Below, one piece after another: positions 11,859 through 22,042 of a stretch of 64,000 nt of DNA. Within the stretch, counting starts at the first letter, position 1, and each line of letters begins with the position of its first letter. Location of the stretch: contig NZ_LUTN01000008.1 of assembly GCF_002111595.1 (NCBI RefSeq), forward strand, positions 62,001 through 126,000, read 5' to 3'. This DNA comes from Lonsdalea britannica. GTDB taxonomy: Bacteria > Pseudomonadota > Gammaproteobacteria > Enterobacterales > Enterobacteriaceae. Position numbers and translations under genes: made by a program. Below the pieces are notes generated by a model. It did not search any database. It was not told the origin of the DNA and worked only from the letters and a program-made list of their open reading frames with translations.

Positions 11859-14800
11859 TTACTGCGCCAGAACCCGCAGCTCAGCTGCGGAACGACTACG
11901 ATGACCCAACAGCGCTTGCACATCGCTGGACTTCGGTTTCACCAGTGCGAATTTCGCCGCCCATACCGGCCAGTTGGCGAGGATTTCTTCGCCGCGTGAT
12001 GAGCCGGTGTGCTGAACATGTTCGGTAATCATGCCGCGCAAGTGTTCTTCGTGGATCGCCAGGCTATCGACATTCAGGACTTCAACCAGCTCTGGGTTGA
12101 CGCGTTTACGGAACTCGCCGTCTTCATCCAGCACGTAGGCGAAGCCGCCGGTCATCCCTGCACCGAAGTTCACGCCGGTGCGTCCCAGAATACAAACGAT
12201 GCCGCCGGTCATGTATTCACAGCCGTTGTCGCCAATGCCTTCCACCACGGTGATGGCGCCGGAGTTACGTACGGCAAAACGTTCGCCCGCGCGCCCGGCG
12301 GCGAACAGTTTGCCGCCGGTGGCGCCGTAAAGGCAGGTGTTGCCGATGATGCTGGCTTCATGGCTGCGGAATGCGGAGCCGACAGGCGGACGGACGGCAA
12401 TCATGCCTCCCGCCATGCCTTTACCGACATAGTCGTTGGCATCCCCGGTCAGCGTCAGCTCCACGCCGCCAGCGTTCCAGACGCCGAAGCTCTGTCCTGC
12501 GGTGCCGGTGAAGTAGGCTTTGATCGGATCGCTCGCCAGTCCCTGATCGCCATATTTTTCAGCGATAACCCCCGAGAGCGTGGCCCCGACGGAACGGTCG
12601 GTGTTGCGAATGTCGAAGTACAGCGTCTTGCTCTGTTTGGCCTCGACGTAAGGCTCGGCCTGTTCATGCAGCGCTGTGTTCAACACCCCTTTGTCGAACG
12701 GCGGATTGTTCTCGGTGCAGTACAGCGCCTTGCCCGGATGCGGTGTTGCCGTCTTCAACAGCGGCGCCAGATCCAGTTTGTTCTGCTTGGCGGTGAACCC
12801 ATCCAACTCAGTGAGCAGGTCGGTACGGCCAATCAGGTCCACCAACTGGCTGACGCCCAGTTCAGCCATCAGCTCACGGGTTTCCCTCGCGATGAAATTG
12901 AAGTAGTTGATCACGCGTTCCGGCAGGCCGTGGTAGTGGTCGCGGCGCAGTTTGTCATCCTGCGTGGCAACGCCGGTGGCGCAGTTGTTCAGGTGACAGA
13001 TACGCAGGTATTTGCAGCCGAGCGCAACCATCGGTCCGGTGCCGAAGCCGAAGCTTTCCGCCCCCAGAATCGCGGCTTTGATGATATCCAGCCCGGTTTT
13101 CAGTCCGCCATCCACCTGTAGGCGAATTTTGTGACGCAGGCCGTTCGCGACCAACGCCTGTTGTGTTTCCACCAGACCCAGCTCCCACGGGCAGCCCGCA
13201 TATTTCACGGAGGTCAGCGGGCTCGCACCGGTGCCGCCGTCATAGCCGGCGATGGTGATGAGGTCGGCATAGGCTTTCGCAACGCCGGTGGCGATGGTGC
13301 CCACGCCGGGTTCGGAAACCAGTTTTACCGAAATCATCGCCTTCGGATTGATTTGTTTCAGGTCGAAAATCAGCTGCGCCAGATCCTCAATCGAGTAGAT
13401 ATCGTGGTGCGGCGGCGGTGAAATCAGCGTCACGCCGGGGACGGAATAACGCAATCGGGCGATGTAAGGCGTGACTTTGTCGCCCGGCAACTGACCGCCT
13501 TCGCCCGGTTTTGCGCCCTGAGCCACTTTAATCTGAATCACGTCGGCGTTGACCAGATAAGCCGGGGTGACGCCGAAGCGACCGGAAGCGACCTGCTTGA
13601 TGCGCGAGACCTTGTTAGTGCGGTAGCGCGCCGGGTCTTCTCCGCCTTCGCCGGAGTTGGAGTAGCCGCCCAGCGTGTTCATGGCTTCAGCCAGCGATTC
13701 GTGCGCTTCCGGACTGAGCGCGCCGATGGACATGGCGGCGGTGTCGAAGCGTTTGAACAGCTCTGACGCGGGTTCCACCTGATCGAGAGCGATCGCCGAA
13801 CTCTTCTCCTGCGGCTTGACGGCCAGCAGGTCGCGCAGCGTTGCCGTCGGACGTTCGTTGACCAGTTTGGCGTAGTGCTGATAGTCGCTGTATTCGCCGC
13901 TTTGAACCGCAGTCTGCAAGGTACTGACCACGTCGGGGTTATAGGCATGGTATTCGCCGTTGTAGACGAACTTCAGCAGGCCGCCGTGTTCCAGCGGCAG
14001 CCGTTTCAGCCAGGCGCGTTTAGCCAGATTCCGCAGGTCTTGTTCGAAATCGCTGAAGTTCGCGCCGCCGATACGACTGACGACACCCTGGAAACAACTG
14101 TGGGTGATGTCTTCATGCAGGCCGACCGCTTCGAACAACCGTGAGCAGCGGTAAGACGCCACGGTGGAAATGCCCATTTTGGACATGATCTTGTACAGAC
14201 CTTTGTTGATGCCGTTACGGTAGTTCAGCATCACAACGCGGTGCGCTTTATCGATGGTGCGATTGTCCACCATACGGGCCAGCGTTTCGTAGGCCAGATA
14301 GGGGTAAATCGCGGTCGCGCCAAAGCCGAGCAGTACGGCGAAATGGTGCGGGTCGCGCGCGCTCGCGGTTTCTACAATGATGTTGGCGTCGCAACGCAAA
14401 CTCTGTTCGACCAGACGGCTGTGAATCGCGCCCACCGCCATCGGAGCAGGTACCGGCAAGCGATCTTTGGCGATCGCGCGGTCAGTCAGCACCAGAAGTA
14501 CCGTACCGTCGCGGACTTTGCTTTCCGCTTCGTCGCACAGTTTCTCAATTGTTTCCTGTAGCGTCTGCTGCTGAGGATCGAAAGTGAGGTCAATCTGGTC
14601 GGCGCGGTAGTGCTCCTGATCCTGATGGATCAGCTGATTGAAATCGGAATAGAGCAGAATCGGCGACTTGAAGCTGAGGCGGTAGGCCTGTCCTTCCGCT
14701 TCGCTGAAGACGTTCATCTCACGGCCGATGCAGGTCGCGAGCGACATGACGTGTGCTTCACGCAGCGGGTCGATCGGCGGATTGGTGACCTGCGCGAACT

Positions 14801-16322
14801 GCTGGCGGAAGTAGTCATAGACGATGCGCGGACGGCTGGACAGCACCGCGAACGGCGTATCGTCGCCCATTGAGCCGGTGGCTTCCTGGCCGTTCTCGCC
14901 GAGTACGCGCAGGATCTGGTCCAGCTCTTCGTTACTGTAGCCGAACTGCTTCTGATAGGCCTCAAGCTGCACGTCGTCCAGATCGCGCTGTCCGACCTGA
15001 TCGTCCGGCATCTCTTCGAACGGCACCAGACGTTTAACGTTTCTCTCCATCCACTCTTTGTAGGGATGGCGACTCTTCAAATCGTTGTCGGTTTCGCTGG
15101 AGTGAAGGATGCGTCCTTCCTGCGTATCGATCACCATCAGTTCGCCGGGACCGACGCGGCCCTTTTCCACCACTTCATCCGGCTGATAGTCCCAAATCCC
15201 GACTTCAGAAGCACAGGTGATCAGCTTGTCCGTGGTGATGACGTAGCGCGCCGGGCGCAGTCCGTTACGGTCGAGGTTACAGGCGGCGTAACGCCCGTCG
15301 GACAAGACCACACCCGCCGGACCGTCCCACGGTTCCATGTGCATGGAGTTGAAGTCGAAGAACGCGCGCAGCTCCGGATCCATGTCCGGGTTGTTCTGCC
15401 AGGCGGGCGGCACAAGCAGGCGCATGGCGCGTACGATGTCCATACCACCGGCCAGGAACAGTTCCAGCATGTTGTCCAGCGAGCTGGAGTCGGAGCCGGT
15501 TTCATTGACGAACGGCGCGGCGTCCCGCAGATCCGGGATCAGCGGCGTTTTAAATTTATAAGCACGCGCGCGCGCCCACTGGCGGTTGCCGGCGATAGTG
15601 TTGATTTCGCCGTTGTGGGCCAGATAACGGAATGGCTGCGCCAGCGGCCAGCGCGGCACGGTATTGGTCGAAAATCGCTGGTGGAACAGGCAGATAGCCG
15701 ATTCCAGACGAAGGTCGGCCAGATCCAGATAGAAGCGCGGCAGATCCGCGGGCATGCACAGACCTTTATAGATCGTCACCAGATTGGAGAAGCTGCACAC
15801 GTAGAAATCCTTATCCTGCACGCGTTTTTCAATGCGGCGACGGGCCATAAACAGGCGTCGCTCCATATCGCGCTGGCGCCAGCCCGCAGGGGCGTTCACG
15901 AAAATTTGTTCGATGCGCGGTAGGGAGGAGAGGGCGATTTCACCCAGAACATCCGGATTGGTCGGCACTTCGCGCCAGCCCAGAACGGACAGCGTCTCGT
16001 TCTGCAGCTCTTCTTCCACAATCCGGCGAGTCGCTTTAGCGACCTCTTCGTCCTGGCTGAGGAACATCATGCCGACGGAGTAATTTTTCGCCAACCGCCA
16101 GCCGCGCTCTTCCGCGACCAGGCGGAAGAAACGGTCGGGCTTCTGAAGTAACAGGCCGCAGCCGTCGCCGGTCTTGCCGTCGGCAAGGATCGCGCCACGG
16201 TGCTGCATACGGGCCAGTGCGTGAATGGCGGTACGCACGACCTTATGGCTCGGCTCACCTTCTATATGGGCGATTAGTCCGAAGCCACAGTTGTCTTTTT
16301 CTTGGGATGCATCGTACAACAT
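11859..16322 (-). CDS. gltB: Glutamate synthase (NADPH) large subunit
   Basis: GltB makes two glutamates from glutamine and 2-oxoglutarate and, with glutamine synthetase, forms the high-affinity ammonium-assimilation cycle. The 1487 residues contain a class II glutamine amidotransferase domain whose catalytic Cys is Cys12 (CGFGLIAHI). That implies removal of an 11-residue propeptide, shorter than the E. coli one. A central domain is followed by the FMN/synthase barrel at about 800-1200. The 3Fe-4S ligands lie in CKYLRICHLNNC, and a Gly-rich beta-helix covers about 1250-1450. GGGGAGG lies upstream of the ATG. Confidence 0.98.
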   Translation of the reverse strand: MLYDASQEKDNCGFGLIAHIEGEPSHKVVRTAIHALARMQHRGAILADGKTGDGCGLLLQKPDRFFRLVAEERGWRLAKNYSVGMMFLSQDEEVAKATRRIVEEELQNETLSVLGWREVPTNPDVLGEIALSSLPRIEQIFVNAPAGWRQRDMERRLFMARRRIEKRVQDKDFYVCSFSNLVTIYKGLCMPADLPRFYLDLADLRLESAICLFHQRFSTNTVPRWPLAQPFRYLAHNGEINTIAGNRQWARARAYKFKTPLIPDLRDAAPFVNETGSDSSSLDNMLELFLAGGMDIVRAMRLLVPPAWQNNPDMDPELRAFFDFNSMHMEPWDGPAGVVLSDGRYAACNLDRNGLRPARYVITTDKLITCASEVGIWDYQPDEVVEKGRVGPGELMVIDTQEGRILHSSETDNDLKSRHPYKEWMERNVKRLVPFEEMPDDQVGQRDLDDVQLEAYQKQFGYSNEELDQILRVLGENGQEATGSMGDDTPFAVLSSRPRIVYDYFRQQFAQVTNPPIDPLREAHVMSLATCIGREMNVFSEAEGQAYRLSFKSPILLYSDFNQLIHQDQEHYRADQIDLTFDPQQQTLQETIEKLCDEAESKVRDGTVLLVLTDRAIAKDRLPVPAPMAVGAIHSRLVEQSLRCDANIIVETASARDPHHFAVLLGFGATAIYPYLAYETLARMVDNRTIDKAHRVVMLNYRNGINKGLYKIMSKMGISTVASYRCSRLFEAVGLHEDITHSCFQGVVSRIGGANFSDFEQDLRNLAKRAWLKRLPLEHGGLLKFVYNGEYHAYNPDVVSTLQTAVQSGEYSDYQHYAKLVNERPTATLRDLLAVKPQEKSSAIALDQVEPASELFKRFDTAAMSIGALSPEAHESLAEAMNTLGGYSNSGEGGEDPARYRTNKVSRIKQVASGRFGVTPAYLVNADVIQIKVAQGAKPGEGGQLPGDKVTPYIARLRYSVPGVTLISPPPHHDIYSIEDLAQLIFDLKQINPKAMISVKLVSEPGVGTIATGVAKAYADLITIAGYDGGTGASPLTSVKYAGCPWELGLVETQQALVANGLRHKIRLQVDGGLKTGLDIIKAAILGAESFGFGTGPMVALGCKYLRICHLNNCATGVATQDDKLRRDHYHGLPERVINYFNFIARETRELMAELGVSQLVDLIGRTDLLTELDGFTAKQNKLDLAPLLKTATPHPGKALYCTENNPPFDKGVLNTALHEQAEPYVEAKQSKTLYFDIRNTDRSVGATLSGVIAEKYGDQGLASDPIKAYFTGTAGQSFGVWNAGGVELTLTGDANDYVGKGMAGGMIAVRPPVGSAFRSHEASIIGNTCLYGATGGKLFAAGRAGERFAVRNSGAITVVEGIGDNGCEYMTGGIVCILGRTGVNFGAGMTGGFAYVLDEDGEFRKRVNPELVEVLNVDSLAIHEEHLRGMITEHVQHTGSSRGEEILANWPVWAAKFALVKPKSSDVQALLGHRSRSAAELRVLAQ

Positions 16323-17006
16323 ATGAATGAACCTCCCCAGGCTCTGTATGACTACCTCATCGCCAGCCCAATGCAGGCGACTTTACCGCGAGCGACCCCT
16401 CACTGAGAGTGAATATCTCAGCGGAAAATGACGCTCTCTATTTCCGGACTCTCGTGACGGTCTCACAAGGGGTGATGACTTGCTTGATGAGGGAGTCTTC
16501 TTGTTACTGCATAAATATGACGAGTCGTAGTCTCGTCAGGAAAGCTTCCAGCCATTTCCCAAATTAGCGAGAAACCCTGTTCAGGTCAAATCCCCTACAT
16601 AAATCAGTATTTCAGGGATAATATTTACTTATATTTATGATAAGTAAGGATTTTTATAATAAAAAGAAGACATTGTCTCAACCTGAAGTCCGGATGAAAT
16701 GTGAGGTGTATCACTATAAGAAAGCCGGATTGGTGTCCCGACGTGCTGCGTTATCTCGACTTAATGGCATCTTATTCTGGTAGATTTCCGTTTTTTAACT
16801 CATGTCACTGTTTTTTAATCTCTGGTCAACTTCTAATGCGACGCGCGCAGGTGATTAACAAAACTAATTAAGCTATTTGTGACTTTATTTTCACTAAAAC
16901 AGAATAATTATTCAAAATGACCGAGAGGGGGGACTTGATCGGCGTCATCGCACGCGGGGCGAGGAAACGGTAGGCTGCTCCTCCCGCGGAGGAGGAAAGT
17001 CAGAAT
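16323..17006. promoter_or_regulatory. Long AT-rich intergenic region, gltB and yhcC control
   Basis: This 684-base divergent region has no convincing gene. It is clearly richer in A+T than its surroundings, mainly at 16600-16920. Two inverted repeats stand out: TGACGAG / CTCGTCA at 16518-16538 (seven-base arms) and TTACTTAT / ATAAGTAA at 16625-16647 (eight-base arms, seven-base loop). In E. coli the gltBDF promoter is controlled over a long upstream region by Lrp, IHF, CRP and ArgR. A similar multi-factor region here is inference from length, composition and position. Confidence 0.6.
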
Positions 17007-17936
17007 ATGCAATTACAAAGATTAATCAATATGTTTGGCGGCGATCTCCAGCGCCGTTACGGCGAAAAAATTCACAAGCTGACCTTGCACGGCGGCTTCA
17101 ACTGTCCTAATCGCGACGGCACGTTAGGCCGGGGCGGCTGCACGTTCTGCAATGTAGCTTCGTTCGCCGATGAACAGATGCAGCAGCGTAGCATCGCCGA
17201 TCAGCTATCCGCACAGGCCGGTAAGGTTAACCGAGCCAAGCGCTATCTGGCCTATTTCCAGGCTTACACCAGCACTTATGCGGAGGTGCAGGTTCTGGCA
17301 TCCATGTATCGCGAAGCGCTGACACAGGCCGATATGGTGGGCTTGTGCGTCGGCACCCGGCCTGACTGCGTCCCGGATGCGGTGCTGGATCTGCTCTCCG
17401 ACTATCGTCAACAGGGCTATGAGGTCTGGCTGGAATTGGGCCTGCAAACGGCGAATGACAAGACGCTGCACCGCATCAACCGCGGCCACACGTTTGACTG
17501 CTACCAGCAGACGACGCGACGGGCCAGAGCGCGCGGCCTCAAAGTCTGCACGCACTTGATCGTCGGCCTGCCGGGCGAGGACGAGAAGAGTTGCTTGTCC
17601 ACCCTGCGCCGCGTGGTTGACGCAGGCGTCGACGGTTTGAAACTGCATCCGCTGCATATCGTTGACGGCAGCATCATGGGTAAGGCGTGGCGTGCGGGTC
17701 GATTGCCGGCGTTGCCGCTGGCGCAGTATGTCACCACGGCCGGTGAAATGATCCGCCATACGCCTGCGGATGTGGTCTATCACCGCATCTCCGCCAGCGC
17801 CCGTCGCCCGACGCTGCTGGCCCCGCTGTGGTGCGAAAATCGTTGGACCGGCATGGTGGAGATCGACCGCTATCTGTCCCAGTACGGCGTTCAGGGTTCC
17901 GCTCTGGGCGACGCCTTCCGTTTTGTTCCCGCCTGA
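17007..17936 (+). CDS. yhcC: YhcC, radical SAM protein
   Basis: YhcC belongs to the radical S-adenosylmethionine superfamily; its substrate is not established. The 309 residues equal the E. coli length. The iron-sulfur motif appears as CPNRDGTLGRGGCTFCN (about residues 32-48), an extended spacing typical of this subfamily. A C-terminal Elp3-like extension follows. GAGGAGG stands upstream of the ATG. It lies 92 bases before arcB in the same orientation, as in E. coli. Confidence 0.93.
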   Translation: MQLQRLINMFGGDLQRRYGEKIHKLTLHGGFNCPNRDGTLGRGGCTFCNVASFADEQMQQRSIADQLSAQAGKVNRAKRYLAYFQAYTSTYAEVQVLASMYREALTQADMVGLCVGTRPDCVPDAVLDLLSDYRQQGYEVWLELGLQTANDKTLHRINRGHTFDCYQQTTRRARARGLKVCTHLIVGLPGEDEKSCLSTLRRVVDAGVDGLKLHPLHIVDGSIMGKAWRAGRLPALPLAQYVTTAGEMIRHTPADVVYHRISASARRPTLLAPLWCENRWTGMVEIDRYLSQYGVQGSALGDAFRFVPA

Positions 17937-18028
17937 CGCCACATCCCGTTCTTAAATCCTCTGTTCATTTCCCGCGCATCATGACTTTTACGGTATGATT
18001 TGCGGGATCTCGATGAAGGAAAAATCCT

Positions 18029-20374
18029 ATGAAGCAAATCCGGCTGTTAGCCCAGTATTACGTTGATTTAATGGTGAGACTTGGGCTAGTTCGCTTTTCC
18101 ATTCTGCTGGCTTCCGCGCTCGTGCTTTTGGCGCTGGTGGTTCAGATGGCGGTGACCATGTTGCTCAGCGGTCAGGTAGAACGCATCGATGTGGTGCGAT
18201 CCATCTTTTTTGGCCTCTTAATCACGCCATGGGCGGTTTATTTTCTGTCGGTAGTGGTCAAGCAGCTTGAAGAGTCTCGACAGCGCCTGTCGCGTCTGGT
18301 GGCCAAATTAGAGGTGATGCGACATCGCGATCAGGAGCTGAACGCCAAACTGCAAAACAACATCGCCCAGCTCAACCAGGAAATCACCGATCGCATTAAA
18401 GCCGAAGAGTCGCGTCTTGAGATGCTCAGCAAGCTGCGCGAAGAAATGGCGCGGCGCGAACAGGCGCAGGTGGAACTGGAGCAACAGTCGGCGTTGCTGC
18501 GTTCTTTCCTCGATGCGTCGCCGGATCTGGTGTACTACCGCAACGAAAACAAGGCGTTCTCAGGCTGCAACCGCGCAATGGAGCTGCTGTTGGGCAAAAG
18601 CCAGAAGCAGATGATCGGCCTGACGCCCTTCGACGTCTATCCGCAGGATATCGCGGCCAAGGTGGTTGAAACGGACGAAAAAGTGTTCCGCCATAACGTC
18701 TCCCTGACCTACGAACAGTGGCTGGTTTACCCGGACGGACGCAAATCCTGCTTCGAGTTGCGCAAGGTGCCGTTTTACGACCGACAGGGTAAGCGGCATG
18801 GGCTTATGGGTTTTGGACGCGATATAACGGAACGTAAGCGTTATCAGGACGCGTTAGAGAAGGCCAGTAGGGAGAAGACTACCTTCATCTCAACGATCAG
18901 CCACGAGCTTCGTACGCCCCTTAACGGCATTGTCGGCCTCAGCCGCATTCTGCTCGACACCCATCTGGAGGCGGAGCAGCGAAAATATCTGAAAACCATC
19001 CACGTCAGCGCCATCACCCTCGGCAATATCTTCAACGACGTGATCGAAATGGACAAACAGGAGCGACGCAAGGTTCAGCTCGACAACCAGCAGGTCGATT
19101 TCATCGGATTCGTCGCCGATCTGGAAAACTTGGGCGGCTTGTTGGCCGAACCCAAAGGGTTACAGCTAGAGATGGACCTGCAGCAACCGTTGCCGAAAAG
19201 CATCATCACCGATGGCACGCGCTTACGGCAGATTCTGTGGAACTTGCTGAGCAACGCGGTGAAATTCACTCAGAGCGGCAAGGTGGTGATCCGCGTCGGG
19301 CATGACCAGAACACCGGTCTGCGTTTCGAGGTCGCGGATTCCGGCATGGGTATCCCGGATGACGAACTCGAAAAAATCTTTTCCATGTATTACCAGGTGA
19401 AGGATCAGAACGGCGGTAAACCGGCTACCGGCACCGGTATCGGTCTGGCCGTATCCAAACGGCTTGCGCAGAACATGGGGGGAGACATTCAGGTTACCAG
19501 CAAACTGGGCGAAGGCTCCTGCTTCACGCTGACGGTGTCCGCACCGAAGGTGGAAGAAGCGGAAACGAATGAGAACGGCGATGAAACAATGCCGTTGCCT
19601 GCGTTGCATGTCCTGCTGGTGGAAGATATCGAACTGAATGTCGTGGTTGCGCGTTCAGTGCTGGAAAAACTGGGCAGTAGCGTCGACGTGGCGATGACCG
19701 GTCAGGAAGCGCTGGCGATGTTCGATCCGGACGAATTTGATTTGGTGCTGCTGGATATCCAACTGCCGGATATGACCGGGCTGGATGTGGCGCGCGAGCT
19801 ACGCGTTCGCTACGGTCAGCAAACGTTGCCTCCGCTGGTGGCGCTCACCGCCAACGTGCTGAAGGACAAGAAAGACTACCTGGATGCCGGCATGGACGAT
19901 GTGTTGAGCAAACCGCTGGCGGTTCCCGCGCTCACCGCGATCATCAAACGGTATTGGGATGCGCCTGAAACTGGCGTGTTGGACGCTGTCGTCGAGGCGA
20001 CGACCGATGCCTCCGCCGTGGAGTCGATGCTGGACGTCGCCATGTTGCAGCAGTATCTGGATTTGGTCGGTCCCTCGCTGATTCACCAGAGTCTGGATAT
20101 GTTTGAGCAGATGATGCCGGGCTATCTGGAGGTGCTGGAGTCGAATATGACGGCGCGCGACCAGAAGGGGATTGCAGAGGAAGGCCATAAAATCAAAGGC
20201 GCAGCGGGTTCTGTCGGGTTACGGCACCTACAGCAGGTGGCTCAGCAGATTCAAACGACGACGTTGCCTGCATGGTGGGACAATGTGCATGAGTGGATTG
20301 ATGAACTGAAACAAGATTGGCGTCATGATGTCGACGTGTTGAAAGCGTGGGTGGCTAAGGCTGAAAAAAAATGA
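18029..20374 (+). CDS. arcB: ArcB, hybrid histidine kinase of the anoxic redox control system
   Basis: ArcB senses the quinone redox state and phosphorylates ArcA under low oxygen. The 781 residues (E. coli 778) begin with two membrane helices at about 22-47 and 57-77. A linker and coiled coil and a PAS domain at about 155-270 follow; the redox-active cysteines Cys180 and Cys241 are present at the E. coli positions. Next come the transmitter with His292 (ISHELRTPLNG), the ATP-binding G boxes at about 410-500, the receiver with Asp576 and the HPt domain with His720. All phosphorelay residues are intact. The last codons overlap the antisense ArcZ terminator. Confidence 0.98.
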   Translation: MKQIRLLAQYYVDLMVRLGLVRFSILLASALVLLALVVQMAVTMLLSGQVERIDVVRSIFFGLLITPWAVYFLSVVVKQLEESRQRLSRLVAKLEVMRHRDQELNAKLQNNIAQLNQEITDRIKAEESRLEMLSKLREEMARREQAQVELEQQSALLRSFLDASPDLVYYRNENKAFSGCNRAMELLLGKSQKQMIGLTPFDVYPQDIAAKVVETDEKVFRHNVSLTYEQWLVYPDGRKSCFELRKVPFYDRQGKRHGLMGFGRDITERKRYQDALEKASREKTTFISTISHELRTPLNGIVGLSRILLDTHLEAEQRKYLKTIHVSAITLGNIFNDVIEMDKQERRKVQLDNQQVDFIGFVADLENLGGLLAEPKGLQLEMDLQQPLPKSIITDGTRLRQILWNLLSNAVKFTQSGKVVIRVGHDQNTGLRFEVADSGMGIPDDELEKIFSMYYQVKDQNGGKPATGTGIGLAVSKRLAQNMGGDIQVTSKLGEGSCFTLTVSAPKVEEAETNENGDETMPLPALHVLLVEDIELNVVVARSVLEKLGSSVDVAMTGQEALAMFDPDEFDLVLLDIQLPDMTGLDVARELRVRYGQQTLPPLVALTANVLKDKKDYLDAGMDDVLSKPLAVPALTAIIKRYWDAPETGVLDAVVEATTDASAVESMLDVAMLQQYLDLVGPSLIHQSLDMFEQMMPGYLEVLESNMTARDQKGIAEEGHKIKGAAGSVGLRHLQQVAQQIQTTTLPAWWDNVHEWIDELKQDWRHDVDVLKAWVAKAEKK

Positions 20375-20475
20375 CCCCGACCGAAGCCGGGGTGCGCGAA
20401 TTATGCGCCAACACCAGGGAAACTGGTACACCTGCAATTGATTTCAGGTTTGTTAGCTCGCAAGTGTGGTAAGTA
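20364..20475 (-). ncRNA. arcZ: ArcZ (RyhA/SraH) Hfq-dependent small RNA
   Basis: Between arcB and elbB the minus strand carries the conserved 3' part of ArcZ. The hallmark seed TTTCCCTGGTGTTGGCGC (around 20408-20425) is followed by a CGCGCACCCCGG stem and a run of eight T at 20371-20364. ArcZ is the Hfq-binding RNA that activates rpoS translation and controls motility and virulence genes in enterobacteria; it is repressed by ArcA in E. coli. Location and orientation relative to arcB match E. coli. The 5' end is approximate: a TTGATA/AATGTA promoter at 20502-20474 would start it near 20466, while the E. coli length of 121 would put it near 20484. Confidence 0.88.
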
Positions 20476-20610
20476 CATTTCAGGTAACTGACAACCTATC
20501 AAAATGCCGTTGCTCGTTACGAGTATCATTAAAATGTGTGGTGTAGATTAGTATTAGTGTTTGTCAATTAAAAAATCAATTAGTTGATGTAATGAAATGA
20601 GGACTTAATG

Positions 20611-21264
20611 ATGAAAAAAGTCGGTGTCGTACTCAGCGGATGCGGTGTTTATGATGGTTCAGAAATCCACGAAGCTGTCTTGACTCTACTTGCAATAGAC
20701 CGTGCCGGAGCCGAAGCTATCTGCTTTGCACCGGACAAAGATCAGCTGCATGTCGTCAATCATCTTAGCGGCCAAGTGACTGATGAAAAGCGTAATGTTC
20801 TTGCGGAATCAGCGCGGATCGCACGGGGTAAAATACAGCCTCTTTCCACGGCTGACGCGGAACAGCTTGATGCGTTGATTGTTCCCGGTGGTTTCGGCGC
20901 GGCAAAAAATTTAAGCGATTTTGCGACCCGTGGAAGCGAGTGCCAGGTCGACGAAGAATTAAAAATACTCACTCAGGAAATTTATAAGAAAAGCAAACCA
21001 ATTGGCTTTATTTGCATCTCCCCGGCGATGTTGCCGAGACTGCTGGGTCTTCCTGTCAGACTTACAATTGGTAACGATATTGATACAGCGGAAGCCATCG
21101 AAACGATGGGGGGAATGCATGTCACTTGTCCGGTTGACGACATTGTCGTGGATGCCGAACACAAGGTCGTGACGACGCCTGCCTACATGCTGGCGAATTC
21201 CATCGGCGAGGCGGCTCAGGGGATTGAGAAACTGGTTGCCCATGTTTTGGAATTGACTGAATGA
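20611..21264 (+). CDS. elbB: ElbB (YhbL/GatZ-like), glyoxalase III-type DJ-1/PfpI protein
   Basis: ElbB belongs to the DJ-1/PfpI superfamily and has weak glyoxalase activity in E. coli; its physiological role is unclear. The second of two tandem ATGs gives 217 residues, the E. coli length, and has better spacing from GAGGA. The motif [13 protein letters not shown] (around residue 90) and the nucleophile-elbow segment FICISPAML fit the family. The stop codon overlaps the mtgA start (ATGA), so the two are translationally coupled. Confidence 0.93.
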   Translation: MKKVGVVLSGCGVYDGSEIHEAVLTLLAIDRAGAEAICFAPDKDQLHVVNHLSGQVTDEKRNVLAESARIARGKIQPLSTADAEQLDALIVPGGFGAAKNLSDFATRGSECQVDEELKILTQEIYKKSKPIGFICISPAMLPRLLGLPVRLTIGNDIDTAEAIETMGGMHVTCPVDDIVVDAEHKVVTTPAYMLANSIGEAAQGIEKLVAHVLELTE

Positions 21265-21994
21265 AATCAGGCCGAGCCCTAAGTCATTTTTCGAGTCGTT
21301 TGAAACGCACGATCGTCCGGGTCATCGTGGTCGTGTTGGGAGTCTGGCTGCTGGCGATTGCGCTATTTTCCTTCCTGCCGGTTCCCTTTTCGGCGGTGAT
21401 GATCGATCGTCAGGTCAGCGCATGGCTGCGAGGTGACTTTTCCTATGTCGCTCATTCCGACTGGGTCTCGATGGATGAGATCGCCTATGTCATGCCGCTG
21501 GCGGTGATCGCGGCGGAAGACCAAAAGTTTCCACAACATTGGGGTTTTGACCTCGATGCGATCGATGCCGCCTTACGGCATAACGAGGAGAATGAAGGAC
21601 GCATCCGCGGAGCTTCCACCTTGTCTCAGCAAACGGTCAAAAATTTGCTGTTGTGGGATGGACGCAGCTGGGTACGCAAAGGACTTGAGGCCGGCCTGAC
21701 GACGGTCATGGAGCTGGCGTGGACCAAGCGTCGAATTCTGACCGTTTACCTGAATATTGTGGAGTTTGGCCCTGGGATCTTCGGCGTAGAAGAGCCTCCC
21801 GGCATTTTTTCCACAAGTCGGCGAGCCGGTTGACCGCCAGCGAGGCGGCGCTGCTGGCTTCCGTATTACCTAATCCCATTCGCTTTCGCGTCGACAGACC
21901 CTCGGGTTATGTGGCTCGCCGTCAGCAGTGGGTGCTTCGTCAAATGAGCCAGATAGGCGGCGAAGCTTTCATTAAAAACAACAAGTTACGATAG
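21261..21994 (+). pseudogene. mtgA: MtgA monofunctional transglycosylase, single-base frameshift
   Basis: MtgA polymerises lipid II glycan strands and localises to the division site; it is a GT51 enzyme with one N-terminal membrane helix (about residues 18-40 here). The catalytic motif [14 protein letters not shown] and RGASTLSQQ are intact. After FGVEE, near 21794, one G is missing from an expected GAGGCC. The frame then stops at 21833 with a non-homologous tail. Restoring the base continues into [20 protein letters not shown] and runs to 21994, for 244 residues against 242 in E. coli. Either the C-terminal third is lost or the sequence has an error here. Confidence 0.92.
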
Positions 21995-22018
21995 TGCTAC
22001 GGTTCTGTTTCTAAAATT

Positions 22019-22042
22019 CCCGGCGCTTGTTGCCGGGTTGTT
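22019..22042 (+). terminator. Terminator downstream of mtgA
   Basis: CCCGGC and GCCGGG form a six-base stem with a seven-base loop, followed by TTGTT. Confidence 0.7.

Noticed and set aside
12009-13121. Long open frame on the plus strand opposite gltB, and similar frames at 10911-11744 and 15066-15923
   Set aside because: They mirror the codon phase of gltB and gltD, have no ribosome-binding sites, and read as His/Gln/Arg/Val-rich shadow proteins without family motifs.
16505-16522. ARG-box-like sequence before gltB (ACTGCATAAATATGACGA)
   Set aside because: Four mismatches to the conserved positions of the consensus and no second box beside it; too weak to call.
20361-20374. Run of eight A at the arcB 3' end as a slippery or programmed-frameshift site
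   Set aside because: It lies at the very end of the gene and is explained as the complement of the ArcZ terminator U-run.
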